Below, in pieces: positions 12,442 through 23,600 of a stretch of 64,000 nt of DNA. Position numbers and translations under genes: made by a program. How positions within the stretch are numbered: the first letter of the stretch is position 1; each line of letters starts with the position of its first letter. The notes beneath the pieces are model-generated. The model did not search any database and was not told where the DNA came from. It saw only the letters and a program-made list of their open reading frames with translations. The stretch lies in contig NC_060246.1 in NCBI RefSeq assembly GCF_921293095.1, positions 110,526,941 to 110,590,940 on the forward strand. The letters run 5' to 3'. The DNA is from Ischnura elegans. Taxonomy: Eukaryota > Arthropoda > Insecta > Odonata > Coenagrionidae.

Positions 12442-13221
12442 GTAGGAACGGATACTGTGCTCTATTTTAAAATACAGTCCATTTCATCAGTTTTCTTTTG
12501 GGGTTAATGCTTAATTTCCAATTGATACAATATATTGCTTATACAGGCTGTGATTATTTTCAATTCCGTAAATCGTACCCTAGTTTGGAAATGTGCTTCA
12601 TTATGTATCATTTGGTCTCGGATGAAGCGAGTGCCTTGATATACGTTACAATCTTTCCCCAAATCATTGCTCAAATTTCGCGCTTGTAATGTAAATCTGT
12701 AGCAGTAAGTAGTGGTCTACTCTATCAAGATATCTTGCGGGATTATGCAGAATACACCCAAACGGAATTGGAAGGAAAATAAAGTGATATAAGCCGATAG
12801 ACGAAGGAGAAAATACCCAACGCCAAAATAAGTCGTCAAAAGTTTCGGGTGGATGCAGCGTACTATTTTAGCAGTTTTTCCACAAAATAAGTGATCTCCG
12901 TTGTATCTTCTTCGTGCCTATGATTTATGCGAATCTCGGTAGTTTAATTACACCCCCATCTTTTTTCATATTTTTTTGCATATGCGTATTTTGGTTCAGC
13001 GATTCTCGAGTTAAATGTGAAAATTGTTTAGCTATATTAATATGGAATATAAATATTTTATTATTTATCGAATTATTTTAATGTCAACAGAGTAATCGAA
13101 AGAATTTCTAGTCTTTTCTTCGTTTCAAAAATAGTCTTATATTTCACGCAGTTATATGCAGTTGTCACAGTAGATACTGTAGCCAGATTATATGACACTG
13201 GAAAAAGAGGACTTAAGTAGA
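12442..13221. other. Non-coding stretch, nothing recognised
   Basis: AT-rich sequence without repeats or signals I can name. Confidence 0.5.
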
Positions 13222-13535
13222 TTTTTCGATCAGTTTAAGTTAACCTTCTACTTTGACGGAAAAAGAGGAATTTAGAAGAACGCAGACAACATCCCCGAGT
13301 GGTGAAGGGCGGGAAGAGGTGGAGGAAGAGGTTAGAAGAGGGAAATCTGTATCTTTAAGATTTTTGGGGGAGAGGGCCGGGACCTCCCATTCCTCGTCTG
13401 CGAGGAGATCTATTGCCTGGATTACGATTCCGCCGTTCGGATGATCGAGAACATTTTGCGAGAAAGGCGAAGAGGGGGCGGGGGTTGCAGCGTGAAAGCT
13501 TCGAGAGGGAGGGGAGGTGGAGGGGGAATAGTTAA
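13222..13535 (+). repeat. Unclassified interspersed repeat, copy 1
   Basis: Matches the reverse complement of 18110-18405. Shared blocks include ACCTCCCATTCCTCGTCT, GTTCGGATGATCGAGAA and, at the start, TTTTTCGATC. One frame of the middle part translates to LPFLV...AVRMIE in both copies, but the frame is not maintained through the flanking indels, so coding origin is uncertain. Confidence 0.65.
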
Positions 13536-14302
13536 GTGGTAAGCAAGCCGCTGTTACTCCCGAGAAAAAAGTGGCTTGTTTTTGAGGCCGCGGTGAAAGT
13601 CGGAACTTTAGTGGCAGCACCTGTCCGCAACCCTGGCAGACGTCGTTATGGCATTGAAACCTGTGTAAATTAATGAAAACTTTGTGGAGAATATGTTGGG
13701 TTCCAAGGAAATAAGGCCAAATCTTATTATTTTAAATTCAAAAACCACTCTTTCATGTGAACTGTATGAGCTTACGCAGGGATTCTAACACTCCTGTACA
13801 TTAATATTGCGAATTATATGCCAGTATGTCTTTCCCTTAGGCTACGAACTTGTAACTGCTAATTACGCCTTGAGGCAATGGAATAAATACTGGAAATTAT
13901 CTACGACATTAGCGAACGGATTCTCATCACAGTAAGGTGATGTTTACGTAAATGACGCGAGTCTTAAACTAAATATTTGTCACAACAGATGCACAGTACA
14001 AATTTCTCAGATTAGGCAATGGAAGAGAGTTATACTAAAAATAAATTCATTATATCTATCTTATTAAAGGTTTTCTTCAAAATGAAAAGGAGTAAATACC
14101 CCCTGCATTTAATTAATTTATTCAGGTTTGGAAATACCTTTGAAACATGTGTAGATATAGATTGAACAAATAAAAAGAACAATGTGACCTTCTCAATACA
14201 GGGAAGTGGTAAACTGCATAAAAAGGGTTAAGTATGTATGTATTGCGATGACGTCGTCCCTTAAAAGTTTATCTGCACTGTCGTGGCCAGGTTCCGACCA
14301 TG
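13536..14302. other. Non-coding stretch, nothing recognised
   Basis: AT-rich sequence between the unclassified repeat and the Penelope-like relic. Confidence 0.5.
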
Positions 14303-14470
14303 CATTTCCATTTCCGTTCCGACCAATTTGAGGAAAAGAAACTTTTAGTTAAGGAGTGCCAATACTTCCCGAGACAACTCAGGGAAGCAGTAGAAATTCA
14401 AAAAACACCATTGAATTTCAATAGAGAAGATGGATACTTCCTTCACAGCGCCTGGAAAAGAGTCATCTAA
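14303..14470 (+). pseudogene. Penelope-like element ORF, C-terminal end of the GIY-YIG region
   Basis: An open frame running to the TAA at 14468-14470 encodes SDQFEEKKLLVKECQYFPRQ, then LREAVEIQK, LNFNREDGYFL and HSAWKRVI. The FPR..REA.EI.K...NFNR.DG..L...W pattern is characteristic of the C-terminus of Penelope-like retroelement proteins, where a GIY-YIG endonuclease follows the reverse transcriptase. Only about 55 residues are present. The reverse transcriptase and the GIY-YIG catalytic core are absent upstream, so this is a 5'-truncated copy, as is common for this class. The alternative of another retroelement with a similar tail is possible but less likely. Confidence 0.65.
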
Positions 14471-14705
14471 GAGATTGGTAATCAGAGAGAAGCACCCTGT
14501 CAGAGAGCCAATCACCGTGCAGCTCCCATCCAGCCTACGGTATATAAGCGAGGCAGAAACCAACAGCCGACACCTTCGACCTGAAGACGCTGGCAGGATA
14601 GTCAGCGAATCTGTTGTCTGCAAACAAGCTGACGCGGAAGAAAACCCTGAAGAAATGCAGAGATCAAATCATCGCCGCGGAAACCTACGTTTGGAAGGGG
14701 TGGGT
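14471..14705 (+). mobile_element. Penelope-like 3' terminal region
   Basis: Follows directly after the ORF stop. It contains GGTATATAAGCG, then CGACCTGAAGACGCTG...CAGCGAATC (about 14578-14616), where GCTG and CAGC can pair. The core resembles the hammerhead boxes CUGANGA and GAAAN, but GAAAC has become GAATC. It ends in ATCGCCGCGGAAACCTACG, matching the 1.73 kb locus. This links the coding relic to the non-coding loci at 1.6 and 3.15 kb. Confidence 0.5.
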
Positions 14706-17700
14706 GTTTAACCATGGACGTGACCCGCCCGCCTGCAATGAGACCACGTCCGCTCTTTGATCCACGTCCGCTCTTTGTTTCTGAAAGTTGGATACATCTA
14801 TTGACACTGCCGAACACCCATATGTATCTGATAATCGTTTATATTGCTTTTGCAGTAATACGAGGTTACTAGTATTCCTGAGATTTAGCGGATTGCTAAA
14901 AGAATCGCTACGATATGAATTAGCTCATTGATTTGATTACTAACATGTTCTGGTTAACGCTGAAAGATTATTCAGCGAAAATACTGAATGGTACACTACT
15001 ACCACACTTAAAGGAGTTAAATTGTTTTGTGACTTGCGTAGAAAGAAGACCTATTTTATATGCATGTTGTTTTGGGAAGATTTCTAATCTTATCCCAGGG
15101 AATCTGAAACCACAGGAGAAACTTCATTTAGGTACAAGTAAATTTACATTATTCAAGCAGGAGACTTCTTGTTACATAGAACATTCTTCCTTCTGAGAAT
15201 ATTTAAAACGTTAAATATGAAACGAAAAATAATTTCGTTTTCGGATGCTGATTCTCCGTATTCATTAATACGAAAACAGAATAATTAATTGAGACTCGTG
15301 GATATTATTAGCCTAATTGAGACCGGGAGGAGAATTTTGGAGAATATTTTTCCTCTCTTGAGAATGGCCCTGAAGTGGCTGACAACTTTCCCTCACCCTA
15401 TCCTCCTCCTCGGGCCATTTTCCCCTCCCATACCTCCACTCATTAAGATCCTCCCACCCTCTTCTATTCCGAGTAAGTGAATGATATTTCCAAAATTATG
15501 CTCTCTGCTTTTATTTTTCTTCAGCCGTCTTTCTTTCAAGTTATCAACGCTCAAATGGGTAAATTTTAATTCGGTAAAAAAGGTACGATTTGTTACCTTA
15601 TCGGCGATCCAATCACTTGCTTATATACCTCATTGGATGTTTTTTTTAATTCTTCCATGAGTTTACTCAAAATTCGATTCAATGGTGAGGTTTTGATACC
15701 TCCCAATTATTTGGATTTAATATCCTGTTCCATATCCTTGCGTTCCTGCGAAAGTTTTCGCGGCGATGTTCATGATAACTGATTTTATCTGGGTTATCCA
15801 AAAATACAACGCGGCTGGAAAACCCTGGATAACAGCAGTCATCATATCCTATGGACGTTCTCTAATTGGCTGAAGAACATTCCTAGTTTTGGCGCCTAAA
15901 ATCCCCTCTGAAATAGAGGATCACGAAGTTTCTTGCCATTCCTTACCTGAGGATAATCTTCGTCAACATACGCTGCCGGGAGCCCGGAAATGATTTTTCT
16001 TCATCCATTCAACGCCGCAGAAATCTGCGAACGAGCGTATGTTGATAAGTTGCATTACTGTTTTCACGCACGATTATCTACGTCAGGCATTTATTATGGC
16101 TTGTAGATGAGTATGAGTCAAATGAAATGTCATCATCCCCTAAGTTAATTACTTGGAACTCTCGCGCGGTGTAAGATTTCTTTATGTCTTTCAGCCGCAA
16201 AACTCAGCTTTCAAAAACTAAAATTCGGCTTTCAGCTTGACATAAATTCGCTCTTTATCTTACGTAATATTTTCCTAAAATAAAACTTTTTTCCAGTTTT
16301 TCCAGCCGAGACCCAGAGCATAATCTTCAACGCGAAATCCCGTCCTCATGACCCCGAGGCTTTCTTGGCAGCACTACTTTTCGCTGCTTGAAGGATGAAT
16401 GGATTAGAGGAAAAATGTGGTGGCATCCTTGTGGGGTGGTGGGGGCGGAAAATGTCTCCATGACAGTAGACACTTGAGACAAAAGCTGCGCGAGAGAGGA
16501 TATCGGAATGTTGGAAGAGAATAAAAATAAAACTGGAGAGATTGGGGAATGAGCCAGAGAACGCTGGAATTAAAATAAAGGAGTAAGGGACAGTAAAATA
16601 TGCGATGAGAAGGCGTGAGTCAGAGTAATATGACAGATGATATGAGGAAAGGAAGACCAACAGTCAGTTCGCAATGAATGTATGGGAGTGAAGGGAATAA
16701 AAAAATATCCTAGTAGGACAGTTACCAGAGGCGTGCGAAAGATGCGGTAGGAATAACAGTAGATCTATTTTCTCATTGGAGTTTCGTGGATTAAAAATCA
16801 TTATTCCCTAACCTATATCGTCATTTTAACGAGAAAAATTTATTTGACCCAGGTAGGACAATCTTCAATGTAGCTGCAATAAATGGCTAGTTATGAAATC
16901 TAACTATCTAATTCTTTAAATTTCCGTTTTAATATTGCATGATAGTTACTGTTCAATTGATGACGCCCTTTGCTTTGGAATATTTGCAGTACCGTAAACA
17001 TTCTTTATATATGCATGAAGGGGGGGGGGGCAGAAAATTCGAAAATTATAGATTATACCTGGCAGAAGAAAAATTCATTCTTAAATAGCTATATTATTTA
17101 TGAATACATGACAGCTGTAGTGTACTGCTGGCTTTTACTTTTAGAGACCATCACTTATTCCACATTATGTTCCACTCTTTAAAAATCCTCTTTGACTTCG
17201 AAACTTGATTCCTAAAAGTTGGAGTTGGATAACGTGTATTTGTTTTAATTTTCATTTTTCCTCACAAATTATTGTGAAGTTGAGATATATTTTCATAAAC
17301 TTTTTATGCGCTAGATGCCCAACTAGAATATCAGAATAACTAACCATGGCAATTCCATTTAACTCTGGAAAGTATCACACACATTTATACAACTTTAGGA
17401 CTGTAATACACGGAAAATGGTAATATGAGTCAAAGATACCTTTAAGCGTAAAGTGTGGCTACGTTTTGTACCGAATAAATTAATATGCTCTATATAAAGG
17501 TGTATGTAAATAAGTGAATAGTTTATAGGTTATTATACATCATTCGATAGACAGTCGCAATAATTGTGCTTTTCGTGCTATATTTTCTGGTATTGCATTT
17601 GAATCTGAGTTTTTACGCTGGCTAATGCGGCTAATGTCCAAATCAAAGTAAAATGTAGATTTATTCATGAATAAATTCCTGATTTTTTACTTAGGAAGGT

Positions 17701-18109
17701 ATAAATGTTCACAACACCATAACACACGTTTAAATAAGAGCATAATTTTGTCCCAGCTTACTTTTTTATTCATTAGCAATTGAATGAATGGGTTAGTGAA
17801 ATCAAGTCAGTGAGCTGAAATTTGCACCACGCTCAGCTCAAATACTCGAAAAAATGTGACTTAAAAATTTAAGAATGAAAGTATCAATATACCGTCAACA
17901 TTTAATTTCCTTTTAACTTGAATGAAAACCGTCTATGACTGTCAAATATATATATCGCACAAGAATTCCATTTGAATAGAAACTACCCTCTTAACATAGG
18001 CGTCGGGGAGTGGATGAAAGAGAGGAGGTTTTTTCGATGCAGGTAGGCGGGCAGGTCGGGCTTCGTGTCTTCCAGGGTCATACACCCACCCTCCCTCCAC
18101 ATTTAATGC
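14706..18109. other. Non-coding stretch with minor palindromes
   Basis: Mostly AT-rich. Small features include a hairpin around 15225 (AAACGAAA/TTTCGTTT) and, at 15960-16040, separated inverted blocks TCAACATACGCTG and AGCGTATGTTGAT with CGCAGAAATCTGCG between them. No supported gene. Confidence 0.5.
17020..17030. repeat. G11 homopolymer
   Basis: Eleven consecutive G, a likely length-variable or error-prone site. Confidence 0.9.
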
Positions 18110-18405
18110 AGCCTATTCTCAGACCTACCACATAAACATCTCCCCTCCATCGCAGAGTTTTAACGCCTCGCACCAGCGCCGTAAAATTTTCTCGATCATC
18201 CGAACAGCGAAATCGAAATCTGGGCCGTAAATCTGTTTTAAGACGAGGAATGGGAGGTTCTGGTCCGAAAGCCCAAAAGATACAGCCGTTGTTTTCCCTC
18301 TCCCCACCCCTACGCCCTCTACCACTCCGGGCCTGCTGTCTGAGACCTACTCAAGTCCTCTCTTCTCCGTCGTAATAGAAGCATTACTCACACCGATCGA
18401 AAAAA
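18110..18405 (-). repeat. Unclassified interspersed repeat, copy 2 (inverted)
   Basis: Reverse-complement partner of 13222-13535 (see that entry for shared blocks). The two copies are about 4.6 kb apart and clearly diverged, with indels. Confidence 0.65.
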
Positions 18406-19657
18406 AACTCATTTTTCCGGAGTCATCTCTTCCTAGTGTGTTATTCAGAAAAAGAATGAACTGAAAATCATTTAATTTATTACATACATATAACTATTTT
18501 CTTACTGATAAGCCACAACCTATGAAACGTGTAATGCGTATTTTCACTCTGAATTTTGAGTCCATATGCAGAATAAATATTTAGCGGCCATACTTTTTAC
18601 GCTTCACTCGCAATAGTTATACTACCTAGCATCCACCTAAAACAAAGGGATAGTGACTAAATTGGTTAAGAGATCGTAATATTGCTGCCAAACGGAACGT
18701 TGGTGTGAACGCCGAATATATTTTTTCTTACACTGATATATTACATGTTTTGCACCCAATTAATGGAAAGCCTTTTTAACCGCGATAAAATAAAATTATA
18801 GTGTTGAAAATATTCATATAACTTAGGATTCATATCTATAGAGTGCATAAAAACAGTTTCATTTTTTATGCATGAGCAAGAACCTTTTAGGAAAATTTCA
18901 TTGGCCTTTAAATCATTTATAACATAGTTTTTGCGAATTTAAAAACAAAGGAGTAAATTTGCAAATTTATCAACTTACGAAATTATATGTAAGAGAACTA
19001 TAATTTAATATACCTACAGTTCCGTTTCAAGTATTTCTGAATGTATACATATTTAGAATTCTTTTTTGGCCCAATTCCTGAAAAAAACGATTGATGTACT
19101 TAATAGTGAATGCAACAATTATGATTGATAATCAGAATGCAAGGATTTAAAACATATTAAATCTATTCGCTCTCTAATAATTCGGTTATTGATTCGTGTA
19201 ATATCGTCCTTACCTCAGATTAATTGCTGAGGCTTGTGAAAAGCATTAGCTATTCAAATAATTTATTTTAGTCACTAACTTATCCATGGAATGTAATTTG
19301 ATATTTTTCGCATTTTAGACCACATTTATCTGTATTTCTTATTATTTGCAGAAAATATTTTCACAGAGTTCTTATAATTAAGTTATTGATGCTTCAGTGA
19401 GATATTGACGGTTAATTCATTAAATTTTTTCCGTGAAAATGTGTTATTTTACGCTCCAGAGTTCTTCCTTCGCCAGCGGTTAATTAAAAATTCCTATTTC
19501 GTTTACTTTTTTGAAATGGTGTTTTCTTTGGAAAGAATGGAATTTCCTCTCATTTCATTAACATAATTTTCATGAAATATTATCGAAATCCATTTAACTA
19601 TTATCTTAGGCTTGATTTTAGAATAATATGCGGCATTATCACATTCCCAACGGTGAA
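18406..19657. other. AT-rich non-coding stretch
   Basis: Very AT-rich. No features recognised. Confidence 0.55.
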
Positions 19658-20186
19658 AAAGAATTTCAAAAAACCCATATAGGATGAAAGAACGGATTTA
19701 AGTTCAACCATGCCAAAGAATTTGCATAGAAAGTTGGCGAAAACATGGCCTAGAACGAGATGTGTGTGCACTATTTGCGTTGGACAGCTGTACCATCTCA
19801 TTTATGGGTTTTACTGATGAACTCGGCCCGAAGAGCGGTAGGAATGCGTAGAATTAGTGGGGTTGCTTTGGAGAGAGAAAAGAGGAAAGGGTAAAGGTAG
19901 AGGGAGGTAAAAGAGAAATACGGAAAATGGTGGAGCGGTAGAAATTATATGTGCCCACGAGAAAGAGGTTGGGAAGAGATTCACGTAGCCATGGGTTCGA
20001 AAGATTTCCGGAAAACCCATGAAAAAAAGAAAATAACGGGCTAAATCTCTCCCACACCGAAACATTTTCCTAGAAAATCGGTGAAAACATGGCCTAGAAC
20101 TTGGAGTTTGTGTACTATGCGGATGGGAAGGTTTTCTATCTCATTTTTCTGCGTGCCTTAATCTTGAACTCGGCTCCCCTGTCGAA
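19658..20186. repeat. Diverged tandem duplication (two units)
   Basis: Units at about 19658-19836 and 19999-20186 align over AAGA.TTTC..AAAACCCAT and GAAAACATGGCCTAGAAC and end in TGAACTCGGC. The second unit runs directly into the 11-bp minisatellite. The source is unknown. Confidence 0.65.
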
Positions 20187-20187
20187 A

Positions 20188-20630
20188 AGGAAGCGTTCGG
20201 GGAAGTGTCCGGGTAGTGTTGCGGGAGTGTTCAGGAAGCGTTTAACGGTACGTGAACGCTTCCCGGCAGCTTCCCGAACACTTCCTCAACACTACCTGAC
20301 TGTCGACCCTTCGCTTGCCGAACACTTCCTCGCCACTTCGTGGTTGAAACACTTCCCGGACGTTTCCCCGACACTCCCGGAACGCTTCCGAAGCGTGGGA
20401 AACACTTCCTCGACGCTCGCTGGACGTTTCCCCGACACTCGACCGCGACCGTTGTCGACACTCCCCGAACGCTTCCGAAACACTTCCGCGGAAGCGTTCC
20501 AAGTGGGCCATAATCTGCTTCCCGAACACTTCCGCGACACCTCCTCAACGCTACCCCAACACTTGCCCGCTACTTCCCGAACACTCCGTCCGACGCTTCC
20601 CCAACACTTCCTCAACACTTCCGTTTCGCC
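20188..20630. repeat. 11-bp GC-rich minisatellite with an orientation switch
   Basis: Degenerate units of consensus ACTTCCCGAAC (first base A or G) are repeated about 25 times or more, often in multiples of 11 bp. From about 20188 to 20242 the units are on the minus strand (GGAAGCGTT, GGGGAAGTG). From about 20255 on they are on the plus strand (AACGCTTCCC, GAACACTTCC). The switch point is 20243-20254, between GGAAGCGTT and AACGCTTCC. Because 11 is not a multiple of 3, all frames are used in turn, giving long open frames on both strands with an 11-residue repeat. These are repeat artefacts, not genes. Confidence 0.85.
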
Positions 20631-20689
20631 TGGGTCGAAGGGCGATGGGCGACAAGAATGGGGAACATTAGGATTTGGATAGAAAGAAA

Positions 20690-23600
20690 AGAGACAGTAA
20701 AAATTGCACAACAGAAAAATTGATGTGAGGTACGTAAGATATATACCCGCGGGACATATGTAGGGAAGGGATGGAAAGAGTAGGATTGCAGATGTAGAGG
20801 GCGTTGGGTGACGCGATACAGAATGTGAAGAGATAGAGGGGGAAAGAGAGAGTGGTTGTCTGACTGAGATTTCTACAGACCTGCAACACTTTCCCACTCC
20901 CATCGCCCACTCCTTCCCTCCTCACACGTATCGGTACGCCCTCTACTAACTCCCCTCCCCCAAAGTCCTCTAAATCGCTCCTTCTGCCAATCCCCGGCCA
21001 TCTTCTCGCCTGGATCGCACCTCCTCGTCCACGCTCGTGAATAACGCGAGCGCTGGACTGCTCTGCTTATGTTTCTTGAAATGTAAAAATATGTTTCTAC
21101 TATTGTCATGAAAGGTGTCATGATGTAGCGGTCGAAATTAGTGGTATTTAATTAAACTGTACTATAATCATGAGGATGAGGTAAGCGTAGAATGAGGATT
21201 CTGCACGTTTGTCAACCAACACTTGTGTATTCGTATGGTATGAAGAAGTCACTTCCTGTCATACCACACCTGACTTAGAGAGTGAAAAGTTGTTTTTACT
21301 GCGAAAGAGGAGATTCATTTTGTCACATTAACAAGTTATTCAAGATTTAAAAGAGGTTTGTTTTTCTAAGGAAAGATTTTCTGAACTGAGCGTGGAGTCC
21401 CGTAAATCCAAGATAAGGCTAATGAACATGAATGGCTGCTGCTAAACAATTATCAACAGATTTTTATGAAAGAATTAATTATATTTTCAAAACACATTTA
21501 CGATAAATTGCTGAAGGATACCGATTATTAAAGGTAACATTCGGTATGGGTATGCTCAAGGCTGGTGTATTTTTCAAGAAACTGGTGCACTATAGGAAGT
21601 TGGACCAAATATTTTATTCGATGAAGAATAAGTCTTTTGCCTGGAGTCCCTTATTTTTTGCCAATTGGCCATTGACCTCCTGTTTAAGTACCTAGACGGT
21701 CATCAACCGCAGTGGAAGTATAGAGAGAGGTGAAAGAGGAGCCTAATTATGCAGAGAGGTTGGTTTGATGATGAGGTGTGAAACTTAAAAATCTCATGGA
21801 GCGGAAAACGTGTGAAATTAGCCACGATGTGCTCAAAAGCCAGCGAGGGATACAAAGGGTTCTCTGACAAACACTGCTCTGAGTTAAACTAGCTGCGTTG
21901 GCATCCAAGTCCTCAGTCGACCAAAATAGAAAATAAAGGCTTTATTATTTTTTTCCATTATCTCTGCAAATGAAACTTTTTCCGCGCTTTTGTTAATGTT
22001 TATTATATTTGTTTATTTTTCCCGAATAAATAAATCCGCAATGTAAAATGGTATAATATTTTTTTCGATGACGATAAGAATATCAGAGGGCTTACGGTGC
22101 ACCGTGGTGGATGACTGTTGTGTAGGCGCGATAAGGGAAGAAGATAATTTAGACAGTGTGGAGGGGTAGCTTAAATGGCCTTCAGATTTGATTTTATCTT
22201 CAGATTAATCTCACTTAAATTAGCACTTTAACCGAGAATATAATTTTAAATACACCTTTCCTGATTTTGAAGTGACATACTAAGGTCATACATAAAAGCT
22301 AACCTAGAGAAGCAATCAGGCGAGAGAAAACTTGAATGTGGAAAAAATTAATACAGGTTTTCATATTTATGAATGTCAGATGCAATTGGGTCTTTCACTC
22401 GCGTTTAGTTTTCCTTCAGAGTTTTTACTGTTTCACTGACTCAATGAATGCTTCCAATTCATGTCCAGTTTTGAATCCTGTAACAAAATATTTGCGAAGT
22501 AATTGATTGATCATGCCTTTTTCATTCTCATTCCCAGTTAATTCGTGTGATTAAATTCAATTAACCTAGTGGAAAACTAATAAATCTAATTTTTGTCGGA
22601 GATGTCAGGCATATTTCATTGAAATGTGAATTATGGACGTTGGCATTCATTTTTTAGATAGCTAACATCAATAATACTGACAATTGGAGAGCACGTTACT
22701 TTATAGCTTTAACAACGTCCTCCATCAATGAGAAATAAAGCTTCAGGCTATAGGCTTCAGACTATAAGCATCAGGCTTCAGCCATACTTATCATGTAAGT
22801 TAGAATGCAAAAAACATGTAACAATTTCGCTTTATGACCCCTTGCCTTTTAACTGCTTAGCACTTTTCTAAATATAGTTGCCTATTCTTAACCCCTTATC
22901 AAATTAAAATAATGGATTAATTTTGCACATTTATGACTTGATTGGGAATACCATATACCTAAAAAGATTTTTAGTATGCTATTGCTTGATATTTAACAAT
23001 TTGGAATTGTTTAGAATAACAATGATACCCTATATAAATGGATGAATTCTAATAATTATATATAATCATAATATTTCTCATTCTGTTATGCTTGTTTGAA
23101 GTTCGCAGAAACAAACGTGCCCTTATTATGATTCATACATTTTTGGAGTTCGAATGTCAGATGGTGGAAATTATGCATTTTTTCATTTAGACAACCCGCG
23201 CATTTAAATTTTAATATAACGGGAGATTGTCGAGCGAATTTTTCATCAATACGAAAGATTTTTAGCTACATGTATGTATCTATGAAATACTCATCAGCGC
23301 GCTTTGAAAAGTTGAAAAGTATTTTTTGTAGAGAAAAGGGAAAAACACTTGAGGAAGAATCTGTTAAATACCTTCAAATGCTGTACGCCGTCATAAAACG
23401 CCCCTTTACGCGCGACCCACCTCGGCGAGGGTCTAAATGGAAAAGGGTAACGGTAGTTGCATTTCGCGAAAACAGTTTGTTTTTCTCTCTCTTTAGTATG
23501 CCAACTCAATCATTTAACCCTACTTTAATACCGGAAGCATATTTCTTATTCGTGGAATGGTTCCGACAAATATCCAATCCCAAGCATATCCACTCGAGTA

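Noticed and set aside
20101..20903. Long open frames on both strands (up to about 200 codons)
   Set aside because: They are produced by the 11-bp minisatellite, which lacks stops in several frames. The peptide is an 11-residue repeat with no family resemblance.
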